64,000 nt of DNA from Diabrotica undecimpunctata. Taxonomy: Eukaryota; Arthropoda; Insecta; Coleoptera; Chrysomelidae. Both the position numbers and the translations under genes were made by a program. This document shows positions 44,187 to 54,163 of this stretch, in pieces. Where the stretch lies: assembly GCF_040954645.1 (NCBI RefSeq), contig NC_092803.1, forward strand, positions 81,878,263-81,942,262, in the 5' to 3' direction. How positions within the stretch are numbered: the stretch's first letter is position 1; each line of letters opens with the position of its first letter. The notes beneath the pieces are model-generated. The model made no database searches. It was not told the origin of the DNA and was given only the letters and a program-made list of their open reading frames with translations.

Positions 44187-47100
44187 ATGGCTACGATTTA
44201 TGAGCTGACAGTGACTAATTTAAGAAGACATCTTGAAGACAGAGAATTAGCTTCTACCGGAAAAAAGGCTGAGTTAGTCCAACGACTAAAGAACGCTTTG
44301 CTAGAAGAAGGACTAGATCCAGAGACTTATATATTTGAAGATGCTGTCATCTCGTCGATTTCGAAATTAGAGAACAAAGTTTCCGGTGATATCGCATCAT
44401 TAGAGAACAAAGTTTCTGACGATATTTCGAAAGTTTCTTCTGATGTAGCCAAAGTTTCCGGCGACATCGCTTCGTTGGAAGACAAAGTTTCTAACGAGAT
44501 TTCTTCGCTGGAAAGCAAAGTCTCTGCTAACATCTCTTCGGAAATCTCTAAAGTCACTTCTGAGATGTCTGCCCTGGACGATAGAATATCTTCATTAAAA
44601 AACCAAGTTGCTGCCGATATGTTAGCCTTCGAAGAAAAGATATGGAAAGAGATGGAAAAGAAGATGGAAGAAACACGGACAGCAGAGAGAGGTAACAATC
44701 CGATTACAGTGGAGATAAAAGAAGACGAGACGAAATTTAAGTTGGAGACACGGCCGAAATTTGAAGGAAGTGGAGGTTCTATTCATGTTAAAGTCCCAAC
44801 TTTCGACGGAAAATCATCATGGAACAACTACATGAAACAGTTCGAATCAGCCGCAAGAGCAAATGGATGGTCTGAAAAAGAAAAGGCTGTAAACCTGACT
44901 ATCGCCCTTCGAGGAGATGCCTTAGATGTGCTTCAGACCATAGCCGTAGAGGAGACCGATGATTTCGAACAACTGAAGAAGAGGTTAAATATGCGATATG
45001 GCCACGAACATTTGGAGCATGTATATCAGTCACAGCTTAAAAATCGTAGACAGAAGAAAGATGAGGCTCTTCAAGAATATGAGGTAGATATTGCCAGATT
45101 AGTACGATATGCTTATCCAACAGCTCCCGAAGACATGATGGAAAAATTGGCCGTTCAAACGTTTATTGATGGTCTTCGTGATCATGAAATGCAGAGAACA
45201 CTACGATTAGCTCGTCACAAGACGCTGGTTCATGTTTTATCCGCCGCCCTCGAATACGAGTCAGCTACGCAGGCCTCTGGCGGTTACAATAAAGTTAGGA
45301 CTGTAAAAGAGGAAGGAGATGAAGATAAACTTGACCAGCTCTTTAATTTGATGAAAAGCATGACATGCAAGAAAAAGAAGACCATAAAATCAAGAAACTC
45401 ACCATCAGGAAAACCAGAACGAGTCAACCTTAGGGGGGCAGCTTCGACCCGGAACTCTTCCAAAGACCCTCTTATACTAATAGCTTCTTTGAAATGTCGT
45501 GAAGATAGTGTATATGTAGATGGAGACATAAATGGTAAAAAGCATACGTTGTTGGTGGATACCGGAGCTACCAGAACCATTATACGCCCAACAGTTATAA
45601 ACAGCCGTAAGAAACTGTCACCAACGAGGTTGCGACTTCGGACCGCTACAGGTGAAAATGCCAACATTCATGGAGAAATCCAGGTACAATTGGGAATTGG
45701 AGCAGAAAAGTTTGTCCATACTGTTATAGTTGCTGACATCGAAGAGGATGTTATATTAGGAATGGACGTAATGAATATGCATGGATTCCAATTGGATTTT
45801 AAGAATAAGGTAATCAAAGTTGGCAACGAGGAGGTATTTCTCCATCCACATAATGACAACACTGTGCAAGCAGCCGTTAAAGAAGATACAGTCGTGTCTG
45901 CGAGAAGCGAAACGATCATAGTAGCGCGGCTACAGGGAATTGTGGACGAAGGGAGACCTGTTATGATGGAGCCTTGGAACCACGACGATGAGGTTGGCCG
46001 TGGAATCATAATTGGAAAAGAATTGGTGACTTCGGCTAAGGAAATTCCTGTGAGACTTATCAATGTCAACGACTACCCAGTGACCATCAAGAAAGAGACA
46101 AAGGTAGGAACTTGTGTACCTGTGACATCCATAATCCGTCAGGCGACAACATCTGATAATTCCAACGACAAATTCGACCAAATGGTTGCAGTTGCAGGAC
46201 AGTCTCTAAATCAGATGGAGAAAAGGAAATTAAGGGAATTTCTTCGGCAGTATCGTGATATTTTCGTACCGAAAGGAGGAAAGACGGGAAGAACTACCGT
46301 TGTCAAGCATAAAATTGATACTGGTAATGCTAAGCCAATTCGTCAAACAGCTCGACGATTACCACAGGCGAAGAGAGAGGAAGCTGAAACGATTGTTCAG
46401 GAAATGAAGAAAGACGGGGTGATAGAACCTTCTACGAGTCCATGGGTCTCTCCGGTGGTCCTGGTTAAGAAGAAAGACGGAACGACGAGGTTCTGTGTGG
46501 ATTACCGTTTGCTGAACAACGTTACCAAGAAAGATAGTTATCCTCTGCCTCGGATCGATGACACATTGGACACATTGGCTGGAAGTAAATTGTTTTCTAC
46601 TTTAGATTTAAAGTCTGGATACTGGCAGATAGAAATGGACCCAGTCGATAAAGAAAAGACAGCCTTCACCACAGGATCTGGATTGTGGCAATTCAACGTT
46701 ATGCCATTTGGACTTTGTAATGCTCCTGCGACATTTGAGAGGCTTATGGAAAATGTGTTGAGAGGGTTATCTTGGAAAACATGCCTGGTTTATTTGGATG
46801 ACATAATCGTCTTGGGGGAGACATTCGAAGAACATCTGAAGAATTTAGAAAACGTTTTTAATCGACTTAAAGCTGCCCAATTGATGTTAAACCCCAAGAA
46901 GTGCCAGCTATTTCAAGGTAAAGTCAATTATCTGGGTCATATAGTCAGTAAAGAAGAAGTGGCCGTGGATAAGGGAAAAATCGATTCCATTAAGGAATGG
47001 CCAAAACCAACTGACAAACATCAAGTGAGAAGTTTTCTTGGACTATGTACTTACTACCGGAGGTTTATTAAGAAGTTTGCAGATATCGCTAAGCCATTAA

Positions 47101-49646
47101 CGCGACTTACGGAGGAAGCAAGAGATTACCGCTGGGATACAGACTGCCAAAATGCCTTTGAGACCTTGAAAAAGCATTTAATAACAGCACCAATTTTAGG
47201 GTATCCACTGCCAGAAGGAGAGTTCATCTTAGATACAGATGCAAGTAATGTGGGAATTGGAGGAGTGCTGTCTCAGATTCAAGGAGGACAGGAACGAGTC
47301 CTCGGATATTTTAGTAAAGTTCTTTCAAAACCTGAGCGGAATTATTGCGTCACGAGAAGAGAACTTCTGGCAGTAGTGAAATCAGTAGAGCACTTCTATC
47401 AATACCTCTATGGAAGGAAGTTTTTAATCCGAACCGACCATGCCGCCCTTAAGTGGTTGATGCAGTTTAAGAATCCAGAGGGTCAGATAGCCAGGTGGAT
47501 CGAACGACTCCAAGAATACGATTTTAAGATTGAGCACCGAGCCGGAGTTAGCCACAGAAACGCTGATTCTCTTTCCAGACGGCCATGCCCAGCAGAGTGT
47601 TCCCACTGCAACAAAACGGAATCCAAGGAAGCAGCAGTGCTAAGAACGACGATTGTCAACGACGACTGGACGCCTACTAAGATCAGGGAAGAACAAGAGA
47701 GAGATCCAGTTATACAGAAAATCCGAAAATGGAAAGAGGAAAACCGTCGACCACCTTGGCAGGAAATATCAAACCTATGCTCAGTAGTTAAGACGTATTG
47801 GGCCCAGTGGGACTCATTTATCATCGAAGATGGCTTGCTTAAACGAGTCCTGGAAAATGATGACGGTTCAGAGAAGAGAAGACAGTTGGTGATCCCAAAG
47901 AGCAGAATAGCCGAAGTACTTCGTCAGTTACACGACAGTCCATCGGGAGGGCATTTTGGTGTAAGGAAAACCCTTCAGCGAATTCGGGAACGGTTTTATT
48001 GGATGAGCAGTTCCGACGATGTAAAAGACTGGTGTAAGAAATGTACTATTTGTGCCACGAGTAACGGGCCTTACCGAAAAAGGAGAGCTCCTATGAGACA
48101 ATATAATGTTGGAAGCCCGTTTGAAAGAATAGCTTTGGACATCGCTGGGCCATTTCCAGAAAGTGAAAATGGAGGCAAGTACATGCTGGTAGTAATGGAT
48201 TACTTCAGTAAGTGGGTCGAGATTTACGCACTTCCAGACCAGAAGGCCGCCACCGTTGCAGATAAGTTGATCCAAGAATATATCAGCCGATTTGGAGTGC
48301 CTTTGGAGATCCATAGTGACCAAGGCAGGAACTTCGAAAGCGATCTATTCCAAGGAATATGTGATAGACTAGGCATGAAGAAAACAAGAACTACAGCATA
48401 TCATCCGCAATCTGATGGTATGGTAGAACGGATGAATAGGACAGTTGGCAAATATTTGACAAAGATGGTGTCCGATCATCAGCGAGACTGGGACCAATAC
48501 CTTCCGTTCTTCACAATGGCCTACAGATCTGCTGTTAACGAATCAACAGGCCAGACACCAGCGAAAGTCCTATTCGGACGCGAAATGCGACTACCTTGTG
48601 ATCTAGAGTTTGGGTGTCGACCTGGAGAAGATGTAGCAGGTGAAGATTATGTGATCGAATTACGAAGAAGAATGGACGATGTACATGAGTTGGTCCGTTC
48701 CCACCTTCAGATCGCTAGCGACCGAATGAAGAAACGGTACGATACACAAGCCGAAAAGGGTTGCTTTAAGAAGAACGACAAAGTATGGCTGTATAATCCC
48801 AAGAAGCGAAAAGGTTGTTCTCCCAAATTGCAGCAGTTTTGGGAAGGTCCATACCTCATTATGGAGAAGATCAACGATGTCATCTACCGAATAAGCAAGA
48901 TTCCGAAGGGAAAGCCGATGATAGTACACCATAACCGGCTGGCGTCTTTCGAAGGTGACCACGACGTAGATGAAGAAGTGGAAGTAAACCAAGTCCACGA
49001 TGTGTCTGACCTCACGTTTGAGGAATTCATGGGTGCCTATGGAGGTACCGGTAAAGCGAGACATGGTGTTACCACTGAAGAAAAGCAAGATCTACTCGCG
49101 CTCCCCGATGACTACTCGCTGGCCCTCACCATCCCGGCCAGTATCAAAGACGCACCAGGGTTGGCATCCGTCTTTCGAAGGAAGTTTGGTCGAGTTGCAG
49201 AACTTCAATGCCAGGTGCCAGCTCCCGGTAAAACCTTGAAACTCCAAGATGCATCACGTTACCTTTTCTACCTGGTAACAAAAGACACTGCCCGTGACCA
49301 ACCTACCTACCGAGATGTATGGGAAGCCTTACTTCAATTGAGAGAGCACGTACTAGAGTCCGACGTGCAAAAGTTAGCCATGCCAAAGTTGGAGTGCCGC
49401 CAATTAGATTGGAGGGTTATCCGAAATATGGTGGAGGAGATCTTCAAAGACACCGAAGTCCAGGTGTTAGTCTGTTGCAATCCGCATAGTTACTGGTGCG
49501 GAGAGAAAACCGTCCCTTGTCATTTTTATACAACTGGAAGTTGTAAAAGAGGGTCCAGTTGCCGATACCAGCATACAGTTCCGGTTCCAGTCCCGACAAG
49601 GTTCCAGGAGGAACCATCTTTTAAGAGGGGGGCAATGTTACGATAA
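44187..49646 (+). CDS. gag-pol: gypsy-2 Gag-Pol polyprotein with C-terminal macro domain and CCCH zinc finger
   Basis: One uninterrupted frame of about 1,819 codons. ATG 44187 (MATIYELTVTNLRRHL) is preferred over the in-frame GTG at 44181. Domains by rough residue: SAP-like DNA-binding helix pair 3-45; repetitive coiled coil 58-145; capsid-like region 200-370 (NYMKQFESAARANGW, MRYGHEHLEHVYQSQLK) with no CCHC knuckle; aspartic protease LVDTGATRTII about 460; RT with VSPVVLVKKKDG and catalytic YLDDIIV about 870; RNase H DTDASNVGIGGV about 1015; integrase HHCC finger 1250-1295 and catalytic LDIAGPF, HSDQGRNF, MVERMNR 1318-1415; GPY/F WEGPYLI about 1550. Beyond these, residues about 1635-1765 match OARD1-like macro domains, and 1780-1798 form C-x7-C-x5-C-x3-H. 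It ends GAMLR inside the 3' LTR. All retroelement catalytic residues are present. The macro domain's usual GCG-LD loop is altered (LECRQLDW), so binding or hydrolysis of ADP-ribose is uncertain. Confidence 0.95.
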   Translation: MATIYELTVTNLRRHLEDRELASTGKKAELVQRLKNALLEEGLDPETYIFEDAVISSISKLENKVSGDIASLENKVSDDISKVSSDVAKVSGDIASLEDKVSNEISSLESKVSANISSEISKVTSEMSALDDRISSLKNQVAADMLAFEEKIWKEMEKKMEETRTAERGNNPITVEIKEDETKFKLETRPKFEGSGGSIHVKVPTFDGKSSWNNYMKQFESAARANGWSEKEKAVNLTIALRGDALDVLQTIAVEETDDFEQLKKRLNMRYGHEHLEHVYQSQLKNRRQKKDEALQEYEVDIARLVRYAYPTAPEDMMEKLAVQTFIDGLRDHEMQRTLRLARHKTLVHVLSAALEYESATQASGGYNKVRTVKEEGDEDKLDQLFNLMKSMTCKKKKTIKSRNSPSGKPERVNLRGAASTRNSSKDPLILIASLKCREDSVYVDGDINGKKHTLLVDTGATRTIIRPTVINSRKKLSPTRLRLRTATGENANIHGEIQVQLGIGAEKFVHTVIVADIEEDVILGMDVMNMHGFQLDFKNKVIKVGNEEVFLHPHNDNTVQAAVKEDTVVSARSETIIVARLQGIVDEGRPVMMEPWNHDDEVGRGIIIGKELVTSAKEIPVRLINVNDYPVTIKKETKVGTCVPVTSIIRQATTSDNSNDKFDQMVAVAGQSLNQMEKRKLREFLRQYRDIFVPKGGKTGRTTVVKHKIDTGNAKPIRQTARRLPQAKREEAETIVQEMKKDGVIEPSTSPWVSPVVLVKKKDGTTRFCVDYRLLNNVTKKDSYPLPRIDDTLDTLAGSKLFSTLDLKSGYWQIEMDPVDKEKTAFTTGSGLWQFNVMPFGLCNAPATFERLMENVLRGLSWKTCLVYLDDIIVLGETFEEHLKNLENVFNRLKAAQLMLNPKKCQLFQGKVNYLGHIVSKEEVAVDKGKIDSIKEWPKPTDKHQVRSFLGLCTYYRRFIKKFADIAKPLTRLTEEARDYRWDTDCQNAFETLKKHLITAPILGYPLPEGEFILDTDASNVGIGGVLSQIQGGQERVLGYFSKVLSKPERNYCVTRRELLAVVKSVEHFYQYLYGRKFLIRTDHAALKWLMQFKNPEGQIARWIERLQEYDFKIEHRAGVSHRNADSLSRRPCPAECSHCNKTESKEAAVLRTTIVNDDWTPTKIREEQERDPVIQKIRKWKEENRRPPWQEISNLCSVVKTYWAQWDSFIIEDGLLKRVLENDDGSEKRRQLVIPKSRIAEVLRQLHDSPSGGHFGVRKTLQRIRERFYWMSSSDDVKDWCKKCTICATSNGPYRKRRAPMRQYNVGSPFERIALDIAGPFPESENGGKYMLVVMDYFSKWVEIYALPDQKAATVADKLIQEYISRFGVPLEIHSDQGRNFESDLFQGICDRLGMKKTRTTAYHPQSDGMVERMNRTVGKYLTKMVSDHQRDWDQYLPFFTMAYRSAVNESTGQTPAKVLFGREMRLPCDLEFGCRPGEDVAGEDYVIELRRRMDDVHELVRSHLQIASDRMKKRYDTQAEKGCFKKNDKVWLYNPKKRKGCSPKLQQFWEGPYLIMEKINDVIYRISKIPKGKPMIVHHNRLASFEGDHDVDEEVEVNQVHDVSDLTFEEFMGAYGGTGKARHGVTTEEKQDLLALPDDYSLALTIPASIKDAPGLASVFRRKFGRVAELQCQVPAPGKTLKLQDASRYLFYLVTKDTARDQPTYRDVWEALLQLREHVLESDVQKLAMPKLECRQLDWRVIRNMVEEIFKDTEVQVLVCCNPHSYWCGEKTVPCHFYTTGSCKRGSSCRYQHTVPVPVPTRFQEEPSFKRGAMLR
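49623..49635 (+). other. gypsy-2 polypurine tract
   Basis: aagaggggggcaa directly precedes the 3' LTR, the normal plus-strand primer position. The same tract precedes the LTR of the relic copy (22367-22379, minus). Confidence 0.8.
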
Positions 49647-49996
49647 AAATCCTGGCCTAAAAATAACTGTAAAATATATGATGACTAATATTCTGTTTTG
49701 TTGTAGAAATTTCGCCGGAGGTTCTAGATTCAAATTATGGTGAATTCTCCAACTAGATGCTTCTCGATTTTTCGATGCAAGACAATGCGATCTTTCGATG
49801 CTGTTCTAGTATATCAGGATTTCGTATATAAATACAACATTTTTATATGGAGGGCCAGTTAATTCTCAAGACCCGCGCTCGCGAATTTGTTACGTACGGA
49901 TATAATAAATTATTGTTAGATAAGTTAATATAAATAAAGAAATAAATTAAATCCGTAAGTGTTATAAATATTGAACCTTTTAATAAATTCACAACA
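49636..49996 (+). repeat. gypsy-2 3' LTR (361 bp)
   Basis: Begins TGTTACGATAAA and ends TTCACAACA. It is followed by ATAC (49997-50000), matching the base pairs before the 5' LTR. Confidence 0.93.
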
Positions 49997-50312
49997 ATAC
50001 TGATAATAGGACAATTTTTATTGAATGTGGTTGGTAAGGCAATAGCACTCATTCTAATAATGGTGCTTATTCTCGTGATATGGAAGCCTAGTTTTTTTGC
50101 CCAAATTACACGCTGTGGATACGCACAACATATGCTTTTGACAGACTGCACAATATGTATTTCAGTTCGAAAAATTATTTAATTACTACATCAGAGTTAA
50201 CCTGTCCGGATAATTACTATTTTGTTTCAGTACTGTTTTTTATGAAACGACTGATATGTTTCTTGTACACACTTTTAACAAATTGAAGAATGGAAAAGAA
50301 AAGTATTTTTGA
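49997..50312. other. No gene recognised; right flank of gypsy-2
   Basis: The pre-existing target DNA. A minus-strand frame (50151 down to 50000) has no motif I recognise. Confidence 0.35.
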
Positions 50313-50410
50313 AATGTGAACAAATTTATTTCTTAGCTGAGCACTTTCGGCTTACAAAGCCATCCTCAAAGTTATGGTCAAGTTTTAAAAAGCACCGATA
50401 CTTAAGAGAG
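50313..50410 (-). repeat. PLE 3'-end scrap with hammerhead-like motif
   Basis: The minus strand reads AACTTTGAGGA, (T), stem GGCTT/AAGCC with a TGT loop, GAAA, GTGCTC, AGC (about 50333-50375). This is the same layout, including the bulged U, as the PLE-1 motif, but C3 is U. It abuts the end of the Helitron helicase relic, suggesting a short PLE tail inserted there. No coding part could be assigned. Confidence 0.4.
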
Positions 50411-51607
50411 ATCCCATTTGGTGGAAAAATCCACAACTTTCTCTTTTCCTTTTAAAAACTTTAAAAACTATAAAAACTTCTTTAAAAAAACACATACGAG
50501 ACGGAACATAAGATTTCACAAAAATCACATCAAAAAAAGGTTTTTGTTTATGGACCCTATGGTTGGAGTTGAGGTCTTCCGCTTTATTTAAGTTACAGTT
50601 TTCTTCTACATTTTTATGTTTAGTATTGGTTTCTTTATAAGTTTCATATATTTTAATGCATCCCTGTGCAATATTTTTCGGTAAATTGTTTTTTGCTAAT
50701 ATAAATAATTGATTCTCTAAATCTAAGCTGCAAACGGACATTGTCTGGCCTTGAGATTTGTTAATGGTCATCGCGAATGGTAATCAAACAGGGAATTAAA
50801 GCCTTTTGAATGATATTGCGATATATGTCCAGTCAAATCGTCCAGCCAAAATGGTTACTTCAATAATATTTCCGGTGATACTTTTATTGACCAACCGTGT
50901 ATCGTTGCATATTCTGGGTGGTTTCAAATTGCGTAGCAGAATAATTGGTGAACAAATTTTCAACTGAAGATTGTGTGGTGGCATCCTTGGTATATCAAGA
51001 GAATTTAAAAATTCTGTTATAATTTACTGCTTTGTCTTTATTAACAATACTGTCGATTAATATAAAAGATATCAGATCACCTGGTAACAACTGTTGAATC
51101 TGGAAGGTAATTTCGTCACCATTAACATTTTTTGTCGCCAAAATTTTGCGCTTACTTAGCCAATTATGATTTAAGTAATTATTCAGTATACCCGGGAAGA
51201 CACTGACAATTAATTTATGTTTGGTCTCAACAAAAGTGCAGAAATTATCTGGAAGTTGTGTGTCTTATGTATTTGGATGCATGTTTATTTTACCGTTTTC
51301 AATATCCAGCAAATGTTTGGAAAGCATTTACGTTGATAGATCACTTTGCACTTGTACTCTTATATTAATGGTCAATCGAACTGTTTCGATATTCCGATAT
51401 AAAAACGATTGTTTTATACATACATTAATCTCATCCGCATATGTAAAGAGAGAAATAACCGGTAATGTCTGTCGCAAGTCACCAGACAGTAATAAGACAG
51501 CACCATCAAATAGTTTGTCATTACCGTTTAAATCCTTTATACTAATATATAATATGAAATGAAAAAGACAGAAAATATTTGATTTCACGTTCAAAGCGTC
51601 TATGTAT

Positions 51608-51649
51608 CTATTGATACGTATTTCGACTTAATAAGTCTCATCAGAATAG
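51608..51649 (-). ncRNA. Complete minimal type I hammerhead ribozyme motif
   Basis: The 42 nt on the minus strand read CTATT - CTGATGA - GACTT ATT AAGTC - GAAA - TACGTATC - AATAG. Stem I is 5 bp (CUAUU/AAUAG) and stem II is a perfect 5 bp with a 3-nt loop. Stem III is 2 bp closing a 4-nt loop (A-U, U-A), and cleavage would follow AUC. Every core nucleotide (CUGAUGA, GAAA, UH) is present. Short stem III is characteristic of hammerheads in Penelope and related small retroelements. It lies in a scrap lodged in the Helitron helicase gene. Cleavage in trans dimers is plausible; activity is not shown. Confidence 0.7.
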
Positions 51650-51715
51650 TTATTCATAGCCTGTAGTTGTTTCGAAACTATCTTATCGATTTTTTTAATA
51701 AATAATACTTCGACT

Positions 51716-51726
51716 GAATGTTTATG
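51716..51726 (+). repeat. Target-site duplication of RTE insertion, left
   Basis: gaatgtttatg, repeated exactly at 52077-52087. Confidence 0.88.
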
Positions 51727-52076
51727 CGTCTTCCGACGCATTCTTCGTATATCCTGGACCGAACATGTCACCAACACAGAGGTAATCCAAAGAATCGGAA
51801 AGGAGAAAGAAATCGTGAATACAATTAAACAAAGAAAGCTTGAATATCTAGGCCACATATTGAGACACGATAAGTACCGTCTACTGCAATTGATTGACCA
51901 GGGAAAAATAGACAGTAAGCGAGGGCCAGGCAGGAGAAGACACTCGTGGCTCCAAAATCTGAGGAAGTGGTTCGGGCTCACATCGGTCGAACTATTCAGA
52001 AGCGCCGCAAATAAGATCAGAATTGCCATGTTAATAGCCAACGTTCGCAACGGACAGGGCACTTGAAGAAGAAGAA
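51727..52076 (+). mobile_element. 5'-truncated RTE-type LINE copy with (GAA)n tail
   Basis: 350 bp that encode VFRRILRISWTEHVTNTEVI, then LEYLGHILRHDKYRLLQLID, GKIDSKRGPGRRRHSWLQNL and LFRSAANKIRIAMLIANVRN without a stop until the natural TGA, and end in a (GAA)4 tail. It is flanked by a perfect 11-bp duplication (51716-51726, 52077-52087). It lies within the Helitron helicase. The intact frame suggests it inserted fairly recently. It shares its C-terminal block and tail with 17667-17855. Confidence 0.9.
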
Positions 52077-52087
52077 GAATGTTTATG
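52077..52087 (+). repeat. Target-site duplication of RTE insertion, right
   Basis: gaatgtttatg, identical to the left copy. Confidence 0.88.
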
Positions 52088-52740
52088 AGCCATAGTACAT
52101 TCATCCCAGATAATAACTGAACTGTAACCTCTCCACTTCTTTTTTTAATGTTACACATCGCATTTGGTTTGCTATGAACGGATAATGGCAGCTTGAGTAC
52201 TGAACGTATTGTTCGCACATTATCTTACAATTTTCTAAATCACCAGTAATAAGTTACTTTAAAGGTTTTGGTGGAGTGGCAAGAGGTGGTGGCTTTTCCT
52301 AATGCGCAACAGATGTCAAGTGCTTCATTGTGAAACTTAAATGCCTGACAATACTGGCATACTGTGTCCATTGTACCAATATCAATTTTAAAATTCACAG
52401 AATAATAAATTTCTGATGCATATTCAAATTCAAGACGAACAAATGATATACGTGTAAATGCGCGGTTGATTCCCTGTCTTTCTCTTTCTTGTGTTCTGGA
52501 CTTTACTATATGCTGCTCACGTGCAGCTCTCGTTTTTAATACATTCTGTCATACACTTTGGTCACGATATGCATAAGATTTTCTTGTGCACGGTTCTCTT
52601 CTGACCTCATTCTCTGATCTTCATTTATTTGAGTAGTTTGTTCGCCCGACCTATTAGCCCTTGCAATTAGTTCACTTCTTACGGCCTGGCTACATGCATT
52701 GTTGAAGTTTGATTTTCGTCTGATCATTTTAATAAAAATG

Positions 52741-54082
52741 GTAATTGATATTCTTTAAAACAATTTAAAAAAATAATTAAATAAAATTAAGGTAAATATA
52801 AAAATAAAGTGAGTAAAACCCACCTGTTTTTATTTTATTCTAATATTTTATAGACAACAGAGTTTTATGACAATAAACCTAACCTAAAAATTACCACCGT
52901 AAATAAACTGAAGTAACAGTGTAAATAATACACAAAACTTAATTTAAATTTGCGTTAAAGTGCCTGTAAACTAACAATTATTCACTACTAACATGCAAAA
53001 TAAATATGCGTGAAACAGTAAATCAAAGGATTTGTATTTACAAATAGAAAGATTACTATTTACAAAATTGCTTTTGGGCCATCACCATTTGTTTGGTGTA
53101 TCGTAATGAAATTAATAAATAGAATAAATTTTTAAAACTAATTACCGCCAATCAAAATTGATTTATTAACACGATATAATCTATTGATAAATGAATAAAT
53201 AATATAATCAAAAAACAGTGTTGCTCGATGAAATTCGTTTATTCATCTAATCATTACTTTAAATTTAAGATGTTAATATTGACAAATATTGCATTGCTTA
53301 CAACAATTATTGTAAGATGCCTAAATTTGGCGCAACTCAACTACTGTAAAATAAATTATCATAACTTTTTTTATACAATATACTTTTTTATAAATAAAAG
53401 AAGCTTACTTTCTTTATAAATGCGATAGAAATATATATGAAAAATGTTAAGGATTTAGTATATTAAATAAGATTTTAACATTTTTTATCACTCTCAGTAG
53501 ATTTTATTATGCAAGTTTACCTATTAAGAATTGTTTCATTAAACTTATAATTCTTAAAATAAAATATATGGAATTAATGCACAATTTTTAATTTTTATCT
53601 TTATTGCAGAGAAAATGTTGAAAAATAGTTTTTTTATTGTAAATAAGCAAAGTTGAATTATTTTTAATTATAAACATAAATAACTCTGTCAAAAAGTAAG
53701 AATGTTTTACTCTCGAGTATCACATTTTTTAAAACACTTCATGTAACACTAATGAATGTTGATATCTGATGCTATATGGTATAGATCAGAATATATAACG
53801 GTTTGTAGTTTGTATGGGAAAATAAAACTGCGTTTACTATTTTCATTACAATTTTATCAAATTTTCTGGAGTTTAAGCGAAACGAAAAAAGTAAATAGAC
53901 GTGAAGTTTGTTAAACGTCAATTTTTGATATTTTATAACTACATGAATCAAATGAAATAAAACTGTAGTGGTGAAGTCGTATAAAACAGGGGTCATTCAT
54001 CGAGATAAAAAATCTTCTCAGTTAGTCAGTTGGACCAGCAACTGACTTGTCAACAACTTTAAATAAGTTTTTAATTATTAGT

Positions 54083-54086
<4 letters not shown>
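52741..54086. other. No gene recognised; very AT-rich
   Basis: 1.3 kb with only short, low-complexity frames. The Helitron 5' end may lie in the first 100 bases but could not be fixed. Confidence 0.4.

Positions 54087-54161
<75 letters not shown>
54087..54161. repeat. (TA)n microsatellite
   Basis: A pure TA tract of about 75 bp. Confidence 0.95.

Positions 54162-54163
<2 letters not shown>

Larger units (their letters stand above)
35924..49996 (+). mobile_element. Intact Ty3/gypsy element 'gypsy-2' carrying a nested PLE composite
   Basis: 361-bp LTRs (35924-36284, 49636-49996) flank the element, and ATAC is duplicated outside it (35920-35923, 49997-50000). In order: LTR, 2-nt spacer, tRNA-Leu-like primer site, short leader, the 7.8-kb PLE-1 composite, a single gag-pol ORF, a polypurine run (AAGAGGGGGGCAA) and LTR. 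Without the insert the element would be about 6.25 kb. The only LTR difference I noticed is in the last few bases (cacagca versus cacaaca), and the ORF is unbroken, so it inserted recently. The PLE composite separates the 5' LTR promoter from gag by nearly 8 kb and has probably silenced this copy. Confidence 0.95.
50690..52740 (-). pseudogene. Helitron relic (N-terminal zinc region fused to PIF1-like helicase, Rep lost)
   Basis: From the right: SNFNNACSQAVRSELIARAN (about 52715), then AFTRISFVRLEFEYASEIYY, DIGTMDTVCQYCQAFKFHNE and CCALGKATTS (about 52450-52290), the Cys-rich N-terminal module of Helitron proteins. It then jumps to the helicase: IIWDECTMAHKH-like residues (about 52110), KDLNGNDKLFDGAVLLLSGD and LRQTLPVISLF (about 51530-51450), LPGDLISFI, MPPHNLQLKICSPIILLRNL and PPRICNDTRLV (about 50985-50880), and MTINKSQGQTMSV at 50771. 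The Rep (HUH) endonuclease is missing. It is interrupted by a PLE scrap (about 51560-51710) and an RTE insertion (51727-52076), with many stops and shifts. It is old and non-functional. Confidence 0.85.

Noticed and set aside
44327..49088. Antisense frames up to 142 codons within the gypsy-2 gag-pol ORF
   Set aside because: Opposite-strand shadows with no motif or start context of their own.
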